Shown: positions 14,060-26,500 of the stretch, piece by piece
Numbering within the stretch: the first letter of the stretch is position 1
Layout: the number at the start of each line of letters is the position of its first letter
NCBI RefSeq assembly: GCF_041734735.1
Contig: NC_134878.1
Location: 30,112,811-30,176,810 of the forward strand
From: Babylonia areolata
Taxonomy: Eukaryota; Mollusca; Gastropoda; Neogastropoda; Buccinidae
Length of the DNA stretch: 64,000 nt
Direction: 5' to 3'
The notes under the pieces: generated by a model
The model's database searches: none
The model's input: only the letters and a program-made list of their open reading frames with translations
What the model was told of the DNA's origin: nothing
Position numbers and translations under genes: made by a program

Positions 14060-17000
14060 TGTTCACCTGTTCACTGGAGAGAGTTCTTGTTTGTTCCCCC
14101 AGCTGATACTTTTTTTGTTTTGTTGTTGTTTTTTTAACTTCAGTTCCTGAAGGAAATTAGTATTTTTTGACTTGATTCAAATGATGGATGCAACGGCTGT
14201 TTGGTTAAAGGTTTGGACTTTCAATCTGAGCGTCTCGGATTCAAATCCCGCCTGGTTGGTAAAGGTTGGAGATTTTTCCAATTCCCCAGGTCAACATATG
14301 TGCATACCTGCTAGTGCCTGAACCGCGTTCGTGTGTGTGTGTGCATGCAGATCATCAAAATACACACGTTAAAGATCCCATAATCCATGTCAGTGTTCAG
14401 TGGGGTATGGTAACAGAAAGATACATACCCAGCATGCACCCCCCGAAAATTGAGTATTGCCTACATGGCAGGGATAACAAAAAACAAAACAAACAAAAAA
14501 CAACAGTCATATAAGTAAAAGCCCGCTCATGTGTTTGAGTGAACATGGGAGTCATAGGCCACGAATGAAGACGACGACCACAACGACTTGATTTAGATTT
14601 CATGTGGACTGAAACAGAAGTGGATGAATTGGTCTTATTAATGTTTATTTTTTCACTTGTAGATTGATTCAGTTTTTACCTGCACTGAAATACATGTGAA
14701 AAAATTAGACACTTTATGTTAATTTCAAGATTTTTAACTTGATCTGAACTTACTGCAATATATATGGGATGAAGTGGTCTTTTTGATTGGTTTAAAGAAA
14801 ATATTTCTCCTTGGTTTGAACGACATGTGGGTGAACTGGTCTTTCTAGTCATGCTGTAAATGTCATTTTAACATTATTTGGGGCTCTCTTCAACTTGTTT
14901 TAAGAACTGATGGGTATTTATGACCAAGACAGGACCAAACCAACATCAGCATCTTGCAAAACAGCAAAGTGAAAAGGAGCAAAGAAATTTACGAGATAAC
15001 CAAGAAATGGAAAAACCAATAGAACTGTGTCTTACAATACAACCAAATGCATGGAAAAACTAAAAGGTCTTTAACTTACAATACAACCAAATTCATAAAA
15101 AAAATACAACAAAAGATCTGTATCTTACAACCAAATGCATGGGGGGAAAAGCCCAATACGTCTTTAGCTTACAATACAACTAAATACACAAAAAAACAAA
15201 TGTTCTATATCTTACAATGCAACCAAATAATGGAAAAAAAACCTTCAGATCAGAATGATACTGCAACAAAAATAATAGAAAACCCAATAAATCAGGAGTT
15301 TACAAAACAACCAAATAGCGAAGAAGAAAAAAACCCAAAAGACCTTCATCTTGCAATACAATCATATAAGAAAAGAAACAACAATAGATCAGCATCTTAC
15401 AATACAACCAAACAAACAGAAAAAAAACCACCATGAGATTTAGTTCCCATCAACACAACCAAGGGATCGAACAACCAACCCTTTGTGTGTGTGTGTGTGT
15501 GTGGTGTGGTGTGTGTGTGTGCGTTGTGTGTGTGCACGCATGTGTCTGTGTGTGTGTGTGTGTTGCAGAGAGGCAGAGGCTGGACAACCTGGTGACCTTC
15601 ACCACAGAGCACAGTCACCTGAGGCTGGACCGCTGGACCACGGGGGACCTCGGCTTCCACTTCAAGACCCACCACCACAACGCCCTGCTCCTCATGCACA
15701 CGTCGCAGGACATGCTCTTTGGCAACATGCTCAGCATCAAGATCGTCTCTGGTCAGTCTGTCGGCAGTGATGATAATGATGATGTTGACAAGATACAGTA
15801 TGTTATGGTACGGTATGGACATGCTCTTTGGCAACATGCTCAGCGTCAAGATCGTCTCTGGTCAGTCTGTCGGCAGTGTCATTAAAGCAGTGATGATAAT
15901 GATGATGTTGACAAGATACAGTATGTTATGGTACGGTATGGACATGCTCTTTGGCAACATGCTCAGCGTCAAGATTGTCTCTGGTCAGTCTGTTGGCAGA
16001 TTTCGCCAGAGCAGTGATGATGATGATGATGTTGACAAGATACAGTATGTTATGGTACGGTATGGACATGCTCTTTGGCAACATGCTCAGCGTCAAGATC
16101 GTCTCTGGTCAGTCTGTCAGCACTGTCACCAGAGCAGTGATGATGATGATGATGTTGACAAGATACAGTATGTTATGGTACGGTATGGACATGCTCTTTG
16201 GCAGCATGCTCAGCGTCAAGATCGTCTCTGGTCAGTCTGTTGGCACTGTCACCAGAGCAGTGATGATGATGATGATGTTGACAAGATAAGATGAGATGCG
16301 ATACAAAGCGATACGATATGATATGATACAATATGATGTGATATGATACAATACAATACAGTATGATACAATACAATATAGTACAATACCATATGATACA
16401 GTATAATATGATACGATGTGATACGATACAGTATAGTAAGATATTATATAATATGATACGATATAGTATGATACAATATGATATGATACGATATGATGTG
16501 ATATGATACAATACAATACAGTATGATACAATACAATATAGTACAATACGATATGATACAGTATAATACGATACAATGTGATACGATACAATATGGTATG
16601 GTACAGTATGTATGGTACGATGAGATGAGATGAGATCAGATGAGATACAACTTTGTTGTCTGTAAACTCACACACAAAAAATTGCCTTTCGGCGCGAGTA
16701 CTTGTAACATCAAACATATAAAGCACAATTCACTTTAGAACATGGCTGCTCAGTAAAGTATGCATCACAATAGCTTAATCAACCAGTTTTCAGACTTGAA
16801 ATTATGAGAAAAGCAATCATTCACTTACTGCAGCTCGTTAACCTACGCACTCACATACATGCATACATACCCTGTCACCCCACCCATCACCACCCCTTCT
16901 CTCTCTCACGAGAACACGTATGTCACATGGTGATGCTGAATAAGATACGTGTTTTACTGACCTGGTGATTTCATGTTTGCAGTCTGTATTATTAACCACT

Positions 17001-17702
17001 TAACTCCTCTTCTGTTGAATCTAATAATTTAATTGCACACTGAAAAAGAACCCATGGCAATGAGAGTGTTGTCCTCTGGGAAAATTATGTGGAAGAAGTC
17101 CACTCTGATAGTTACACAAATGAATATGCATGTACGCAAGCCCTAAGAGTGTTAGGGTGTGCTGCTGGTCAGGCATCTGCCTAGCAGATGTGGTGTAGCA
17201 TGTATGGATTTATCCGAACGCAAGTGACGCCTCCTTGAGGAATTGAAAAAACTGAAACTGAAACTGAAACCGCCTCAACCACAGCTTGATCATCTATCTT
17301 CATCCTTCCTTTTCATGCACACAGAGAACAGTGTGGAGTTCTACTTCCGGCTGAACGGCACCATCATTCGAGAGAGGCTGCGAGTGCCCACGACTGTCAA
17401 CGAGGGAGACTGGCACTTTGTCCTGATCGAGCACGACGCGTACAATATGCGTCTGAGTCTGGACACAACACGTGTGTTGGTCAGTCTAGACTCTACCATC
17501 CGTGGGGTGGTGGACTATGATGGATTCCTCTACCTGGGAGGCCTGCCGAAAGAGTGAGTTTGTTTTGTGTGTCGGGAGTGTGTGTGTGTGAGTGTGTATG
17601 TGTGTGGGTGTGTGTGTGTGTGTGTGTGTGTGTGGATGCTGCTGTCTATGGGATGTTGGTCTATGATAGATTTCTCTACCTGGGAGGACTGCCTAGAGAG
17701 GG

Positions 17703-17739
<37 letters not shown>

Positions 17740-17939
17740 ATGCCACTATTTATGGGATGTAGGACTACAGTGGATTCCTCTACCTTGGAGGTCTGCCGAA
17801 AGAGTGAGTGTATGTGTGTGTTGGGAGTCTGTGTGTGTTTGTGTGCATATGTGTGTGTGTGTGTGTGTGTGGACACTGCTGTCTATGGGATATTGGACTA
17901 TGATGGATTTTTGTACCTGGGAGGTCTGCCTAGAGAGGG

Positions 17940-17985
<46 letters not shown>

Positions 17986-18552
17986 CACCGCTATCTATGG
18001 GAGGTCTACCTTAAAAGTGAGTTTTTGATCATATGTACATCTTTCCTAATTTGATTAATTTCCCCACTTTCAAACAAACTTTCCTCCATTCTTTCAGCAA
18101 ATTGCAAAAATTAACCACTGTTTTCTTTTCAAATATTTCTTTAGAGTGAACTCATTTCAAAGGTCTGCAAAATTTGGTAATTCCATAATGAAATGAAATT
18201 TGTCTCCATTCACATCCTTGTGACAATTATGACAAGTACGCACTTCACACAGAGTATCATGAACATTTACCAGCCTCAGTAGATAATTTGTGACAGCTAC
18301 AGCTGAACTTCATGAATGGTAAGATGTAGCAATTAGTTAGATTGGAAATATGTTTTTATTGTCCAAAATCAGCTTTTAAGTTTCTATAAAGGGTTTATCA
18401 TTTTCCAAGGCATTATGCTACATCTGAATATTATAGTTTTGCAGTGTCTGTCTGACTTTAAAACACATGCACACACACACGCACATGCATACATGTGCAT
18501 GCATACACAGACACACACACACACACATACACACACACACAACACACACAAC

Positions 18553-18602
<50 letters not shown>

Positions 18603-21600
18603 CACACGCGCGCGCGCACATGCACACACGCATACACACACACACACAAACACACACACATGTACACACACACACACACACAGAGGTATTCCCACTTAAA
18701 GATTTCACTCATGTTCCCATACGATACAGCGTGGCAGAGAGGTTCGGAGAGAGAACGCCTGGGGTGTCTGGCTGCATCCGTGCCTTCCTCTACAATCACC
18801 ACCAGGTGGAGCTGTCCACGCTTGTCGATGGGAGGTCAGTGTTCTGCAGCACAACATTTCTGATGCTGGGTTGTGTGTGTGTGTGTGTGTGTTCGTGTGT
18901 GTGTGTTTAGATACTCTTTATCTTTACCATGATGTCTGGAAGGTCAGTGTTGCGTAACAAAAGACTTCCAATTCTCTTTATTTTTTTAAAGATTATTTTT
19001 ACCATAATGTTGGTGAGGTTAGTATTGTGCAGCAACAACACGTCTGATTCTCTTTTTTTTTTCTTTTTTTTTTTGAGATTTTTTTTTTTTTTTTTTTACG
19101 ATAATTTATTGCCAGTAAGGCACAACCTTTTTTTTTTATTTCAACTTGGCATTCTGTGTTATAGATCCATAAACAAAACTTGTCCCTTCCTATTTCTGTG
19201 ACTGCTTTCATCTCTACACCCCCCCATCTCGCTCTCTACGACCAGCTTCAGTTCCACTCTGTTTCTGCATTCCCAGATTGGCTAGGTGGCTTTTGGGGAC
19301 CGACCCAACGCCAACCGTCCTAAAGCCCTCGTAGGCAAGAGAGTGGGGATATAACTAAGGCAAGACACTCTCCACTGTAATCAAATTCTTCCCAGTTGCC
19401 TCATATGCTGTTCTGATGGTCATCATCGGACATGACTGACAGGCACAATTGCCGATTGGTTAAAGCGTTGGGCTTTCAGTCTGAGGGTTCCTAGCTTGAA
19501 TCTCAGTAAAAAAAAAAAAAAAAATGGCACCTACTGGGTGAAGTGTTGAGAATTTTCCGATCTCCCAGGTCAACATATGTGCAGACCTGCTGGTGCCTGA
19601 ACTCACTTCGTGTGTACACGCACGCAGAATATCAAATACACACATTAAAGATCCTGTAATCCATGGCAGCGTTCAGTGGGTTATGGAAGCAAGAACATAC
19701 CCAGCACGCACACCCCCGAAAACGGAGTATTGCTGCCTACATGGCAGGGTAAATAAACAAAATGGTTATACAAGTAAAGTGTTAAATGTCTGTCTGAGTG
19801 TGTATGTGTGCGTGCCTGAAATCTGATTGAATGACACGAACGATGAGCGCCCAATGGCAACCATCCATCAGTCGGCTGTACTCAGGTAGGCAGCCTGTTG
19901 TGCAAATGACCCCGTGTTTGTAAAGTGCTTAGAGCTTGGTCTCTGACCAAGGATAGGAGCTGTATGAGTATGGATCAAATGATATATCATCATCATATCA
20001 TACAAATTATCATCAAAAAATTGTATCATGAAAGCGAGAGAATCTTGGCGCACTGGTTCTAGTCCCGCAGTTGCCAGTATTTTCTCCCCCCCCTCCACAA
20101 TACCTTGAGTGGTGGTCTGGACGCTAGTCATAGGGATGAGACGATAAACCAAGGTCCTGTGTGCAGCATGCATTTAGCACTCGTAAAAGAACCCACGGCA
20201 ACAAAAGGGTTGCCCCTGACAAAATTCTGTAGAAAAATTCACTTTGATAGGAAAGCAAATTAAATTACAGGCAGACAACAACAAAAGGGTGGCGCTCTCA
20301 GTGTTGCGACGCACGCTCAATGAGGAGAACAGCCTGGATTTCACATAGAGAAATCTGAGTAATGCAATGCACTGCAATGCATGGTGTTCCAGCACGGAGG
20401 GGGTGTCGACCGGGTGCATGTCGTCGTGCTGGCCCAACCCTTGTCAGCACGGCGGGACCTGCGTGGAGGACTGGGGCCACTACAGCTGTGTCTGCCAGGA
20501 CCCCTGGGCACACCAGGGGCACAACTGTGAACACAGTACGTCTGTCTGTCTGTTTCAGTCTGTCTCTCTGTGTCTGTCTCTCTGTGTCTATCTGTCTGTC
20601 AGGACCCCTGGGCACACCAGGGGCACAACTGTGAACACAGTATGTCTTTCTGTCTGTTTGACTGTCTCTCTGTCTCTGTCTGTCTGTCTGTGTCTGTCTG
20701 CCTGTCTGTGTGTCAGGACCCCTGGGCACACCAGGGGCACAACTGTGAACACAGTACGTCTGTCTGTCAGTTTCAGTCTGTCTGTCTGCCTGTCTGTGTC
20801 TGTCTGCCTGTCTGTCTGTCAGGACCCCTGCGCACACCAGGGGCACAGCTGTGAACACAGTACGTCTGTCTGTCTGTTTGACTGTGTGTCTGTTTCTGTC
20901 TGTCTGTCTCTGTCTGTCAGGACCCAGGGGCTCAACTGTGAACACAGTATGTCTGTCTGTCTGTTTGACTGTCTGTCTGTGTGTCTGTTTCTGTCTGTGT
21001 CTGCCTGTCTGTCTGCCAGGACCCCTGGGCACACCAGGGGCACAACTGTGAACACAGTACGTCTGTCTGTCTGTTTGACAGTCTGTCTGTCTCTCTCTGT
21101 CTGTTTCTGTCTGTCTGTTTCAGTCTGTTTCTGTCTGTCTCTCTGTTTCAGTCTGTCTGTGTCTGTCTGTTTGATTGTCTGGGTCGGTCTGTCTGTTTGA
21201 CTGTCTGTCTGTGTCTGTCTGTTTGCCTGTGTGCCGGTTTCAGTCTGTCTGTCTGTCTTTGTCTGTTTCAATCTGTCACTGTCTGTCTGTCTGTTTCAGT
21301 CTGTCTCTGTCTGTTTCAGTCTGTCTCTGTCTGTCTGTTTCAGTCTGTATGTGTCTGTCTGCCTGTCTGTCTGTTTGACTGTCTGTCTGAATGTCTGCCT
21401 GTCTGTCTGTCTGATTGTCTGTCTGTCTGTCCATCTGTCTGTCTGTCTGCTTGTCTGTCAGGACCCCGGGGCACACCAGGGGCATAGCTGTGAACACAGT
21501 ATGTCTGTCTGTCTGTCTGTGTGCCTGTCTCACTCTCTTGTATGTGTGTGTGAGTTTGTGTGAATGTGTGTGTGGGAGTGGGTGGTTGTGAATGAGAATC

Positions 21601-21894
21601 AGAATCATATTTATTTGTCATGAAACCCTTAAATATAAATATGTGTGGTGTGGTGTGGTGTGTGTGTGTGTGTGTGTGTGTGTCCGTGAGCGCACACTCA
21701 TTTGTGCATGCATGCTTGTGCGTGTATGTAGCACTGGTATTCTATTGTTCGTTTTCATGTGCTTGCGGTCTTCTTGTATTTCAATAACATTTAATTTTAA
21801 GCCATCCTTAAAGATCACGGAACTGTGATCATATGTGTGAATTTCACAACATTTATACCATCCTCAAGGATTGCAGCATGGTGATCAGATAAAA

Positions 21895-21929
<35 letters not shown>

Positions 21930-22199
21930 TTTCCCCAACAGACCTAAACACAGACGCTGCGACCTTCAGCGGAGCGCCAGCCTCCTACCTGACCTTTGAC
22001 ATGCTCAGCCTGCCCAGCCCATTGGACCAGACCATCGTGCTGAGCTTCCGCACCTTCCAGATGGACGCCCTCCTGTTCTACGCCCACGATCACCTGTCCA
22101 ACTTTGTGCAGATGGAGCTGCAGCAAGGGGACACCGTCCTCTTCACCTACAACTCCTACGAGACCATCGTTAGCGGGGCCATCACTGCTCCAGGTAGGG

Positions 22200-22232
<33 letters not shown>

Positions 22233-22714
22233 TCTGGGATACACGTTTCAGTTTCAGTTTCAGTTTTGGGGAGGGGCCAAAACATATCAAGTAGTAGTAG
22301 TAGTAGTAGTCTTCAATTTAACGTCTTTCCACTTTAAAGCCTGAACCGGACTATAAATGGCGGGCGATTTGAATCAAGCCAGTTTCTCACCAGAGTCTGA
22401 CACTGTGACGTCGGTGAAGGTTTATTCAAAATAAAAGCCTAATAAAGCTACGGTTTGGCTTCATTTATGGCAGAGAGCGAGATTTGCCTAGCAGCTTCCA
22501 ATCTAGACCTGAATTGACTTTGGAAAGTACAAAATGTGTCAGCTACACATAATACAAAATTTGAATGCAGAGAAAAGGGGCGCAACCGAAACCTTGCTCT
22601 CGGGAGTTAAGACTTTAAGTGTGGAAAGAACTGAATTTTTCCTATTTTTATGCCTAATTTGGTGTCAACTGACAAAGTATTTGCAGAGAAAATGTCAATG
22701 TTAAAGTTTACCAC

Positions 22715-22754
<40 letters not shown>

Positions 22755-23461
22755 CCGAACACCGGGTTAAAACATAGACTCACTCTGTTTACACAAGTGA
22801 GTCAAAAAACAACCACCAACCTTTTTTTTTTTTGTCTCCCCTTTTGTTGTCCAGCGGCGCTGAACGACGGCCAGTGGCACCAGGTAGTGGCCCAGGAGTA
22901 CTACAACCTGACCAAGCTGATCGTGGGCGAGCAGTCGCACATCATCGAGTACAAGCATGCCAAGCTTGGCACCCACTCGGTCAACCCCTTCCAGAAGAGC
23001 GCCCAGAAGGAGACGGTCTTCATCGCCCGCTCCTTCCGGCCCCCCCGCCCCTTCCTGCGCCTCTACGTGGGAGGGATAGCAGAGGGCGGAACAGCCAGCC
23101 CTTTCCTTAAGGGGTGCGTGCGGGGCATGCGCGTCGGCAGCCACCACGTCAGTCTTCGGCAGGGAGCGAGGGCGAAAGGGGATTTTGCTGGTACGGAATG
23201 TGTTGCGTGTGGGTGTTGGGGGAGGGAGGGGGGGTTGTCCAGATGTGTGTGTGTGTGTATATGGATGTGCTGTTATTGTGTGGTAGGGAGAGTGTGTGTG
23301 GTGTGTGTGTGTGTGTGTGTGGATTGTGTTCTGTGTGTCAAGGACGAAACTGTGCGTGCAGCATCAACAGCTTACATTGTCAGGCATGGTCATGTGCAGA
23401 AGCAGGTGTGTGCACATACTGCATACTGCATATGCAGGCACCTGCGTTCATGCACTCATGC

Positions 23462-23505
<44 letters not shown>

Positions 23506-26500
23506 TCATGCACATAATGATGATTATCATTATTATTGTCATCATTATGACTGTTATCATGAGAATCATAACAAATGACTGGCACAACCACAATCTTTAA
23601 CGGATACACCGATATATCTGCAGAGGTGATGTTATGGTTGTGCCACGTTCCTGGCATCAGAGATCTTTTCCCACCCCTCTTGTGGCCAATCAGTGGCAGC
23701 CTGTCTGTGTGTGGGTGGGTGTGTGTAAGTGTGCACATGTGACTGGAGAGCTCTGTGCATGTGTGTGTATGTGTGTGTATCTGTGTCTGTGTCTGTGTCA
23801 GTGTGTAGGCTGTATGTTTTACATTTATTTGCTTATTTGTTATTTGTTTATTTATTTTCATTATTGTCTTTTTTATTTTTGTTTATTATTATTATTGTTA
23901 TTATTATTATTATTATCTTTTTTTTCTCTTTTTTTAAAATTCAGATATTCATTTACCTCATTTTTTTTCTTCTTTTTTTTTCTCAAGGCCTGACTTAGTG
24001 TGTTGGGTTACGCTGCTGGTCAGGCATCTGCTTGGCAGATGCGGTGTAGCGTATATGGATTTGTCCGAATGCAGTGACGCCTCCTTGAGCTATTGATACT
24101 GATAGTTATCATGAGAATCATAACAAATGACTGGCACAGCAACAATGTTTAATGGATACACTGGCACATCTACAGAGGTGACGCCAGCCTGCGAGACAGG
24201 CTGCAAAGAGGACACCTGCCAAAATGATGGTTACTGCAACGAACACTGGCGCTACGGCAATTTTACCTGTGACTGCTCAGAGAGCGACTTTTCCGGAATC
24301 AACTGCGAGAAAGGTGAGAAATTTTAAACCTGTAACTGCTTTCAATGAGTATGCTTTTCAGTTTGAAGGGCTTTCACCTCACTGAGATAAGACAGAGTTT
24401 ACAGGTCAGGATGTCAGTGAAGGGCTGTCACCTCACTGAGATAAGACAGAGCTTACAGGTCAGGATGTCAATGAAGGGCTGTCACCTCACTGAGATAAGA
24501 CAGAGCTTACAGGTCAGGATGTCAGTGAAGGGCTGTCACCTCACTGAGATAAGACCGAGCGTACAGGTCAGGATGTCAATGAAGGGCTGTCACCTCACTG
24601 AGATAAGACCGAGCGTACAGGTCAGGATGTCAGTGAAGGGCTGTCACTTCACTGAGATAAGACAGAGCTTACAGGTCAGGATGTCAGTGAAGGGCTGTCA
24701 CCTCACTGAGATAAGACAGAGCTTACAGGTCAGGATGTCAGTGAAGGGCTGTCACCTCACTGAGATAAGACAGAGCTTACAGGTCAGGATGTCAATGAAG
24801 GGCTGTCACCTCACTGAGATAAGACAGAGCTTACAGGTCAGGATGTCAATGAAGGGCTGTCACCTCACTGAGATAAGACAGAGCTTACAGGTCAGGATGT
24901 CAATGAAGGGCTGTCACCTCACTGAGATAAGACCGAGCTTACAGGTCAGGATGTCAGTGAAGGGCTGCCACCTCACTGAGATAAGACAGAGCTTACAGGT
25001 CAGGGTGTCAGTGAAGGGCTGTCACCTCACTGAGATAAGACACAGCTTACAGGTCAGGATGTCAGTGAAGGGCTGTCACCTCATTGAGATAAGACAGAGC
25101 TTACAGGTCAGGATGTCAGTGAAGGGCTGTCACCTCACTGAGATAAGACAGAGCTTACAGGTCAGGATGTCAGTGAAGGGCTGTCACCTCACTGAGATAA
25201 GACAGAGCTTACAGGTCAGGATGTCAGTGAAGGGCTGTTACTCTGATAGGTGCACAAATAAATATGCATGCACTCAAAGCCTGATTAAACGTGTTGAGTT
25301 ATACTGCTGGTCAGGCATCTGCCTAGCAGATGTAGTGTAGCGTATATGGATTTGTCCGAACACAGTGATGCCTCCTTGAGAAACTGAAACTGTAACTTTG
25401 GCAAGGCAAAGCAAGGCAAGAAGTTTTATTTTGCGTGCCCCGTGGGGGCATTGAAACTTTACATACGTTCATCTTTTACACATATCATGCAAATCAAAAG
25501 TGTGATATCAAAAGCTAGAAATAGGATCATTCGTTCAGTCACTCACTATGAACTGCTTATATAGAAGCAACAAAGGATTTAAGTTTTAACAGTATTCTTT
25601 TGTGTGTTTTTTTTTCAGAAAACTGTAAGTAGAATTTCATGGAATAAGGGTGTATTTTGTATTATCTAGATAAACATTTTTGTCTGATACTTTCTAAAAA
25701 GGGCACACAAACATTTTTTGTCTGATGCTTTAAAAAGAAAAGGGGGGGTGGAGGGGGCACACAGACAAATAGTAAAACTCATCAGCAGTGTTTTTTGTGG
25801 AGCACTTATCACAGATTCTTTCGTTTTGGGGTGTGGTAATGTTAATGTACTGATTTTATTGGCGTGACATATGTTATGTGCGTGCATACGTTCCTACATC
25901 CATGTGTATGTGTGCATGTGAATGTGTGTGTGTGAGAATGTGTGTGTGTGCATTTTACTTATAAATACGATTTATTCCTTGGATGTTTTTATAAATGTAT
26001 TGTTGAACAATACCTTATGGTCTTAACTTGTGTGCGTGTGTGTGTGTGTGTTTGTGCATGCGTGCGTATGTGCGTGTGTGTGTGTGTGCGCGTGCATGTC
26101 ATTTTAGTAATACATACCTTTTATTTGTTGGATGTTTTCATTTGTAAATATTGTTATGCAATACACTATAGTAAGATGAATATGTGTGTGTAGGAAGGGG
26201 TTGGGGGGGTTAGTCTATCGTCAGCTATTGGGAATTCTTATTTGACTAGTTTTAATCTCTTTTTATGTTGCACATGATGATCTTATGCCAGTGTTTACAA
26301 CAGGCCTGTGATTGCACAATTTAATTTCCATGTGGATGAATAAAGTGTTTTTGATTGATTGATTGATTGATAGTGATTGATTGATTGATTAATGTGGAGT
26401 GATGGCCTGGAGGTAACACGTCCGCCTAGGAAGCGAGAGAATCTGAGCGCACTGGTTCGAATCACGGCTCAGCCGCCAATGTTTTTTCCCCTCCACTAGA

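Noticed and set aside
20367-21200. A single 277-residue protein spanning EGF exon 12 and downstream
   Set aside because: Only the first part is exon. The rest reads through the donor into TGTC repeats and cassette copies, though alternative use of cassettes remains possible.
24345-25340. 331-residue open frame of 18-residue repeats
   Set aside because: It comes from a 54-bp minisatellite within intron 15. Exons 15 and 16 join perfectly without it.
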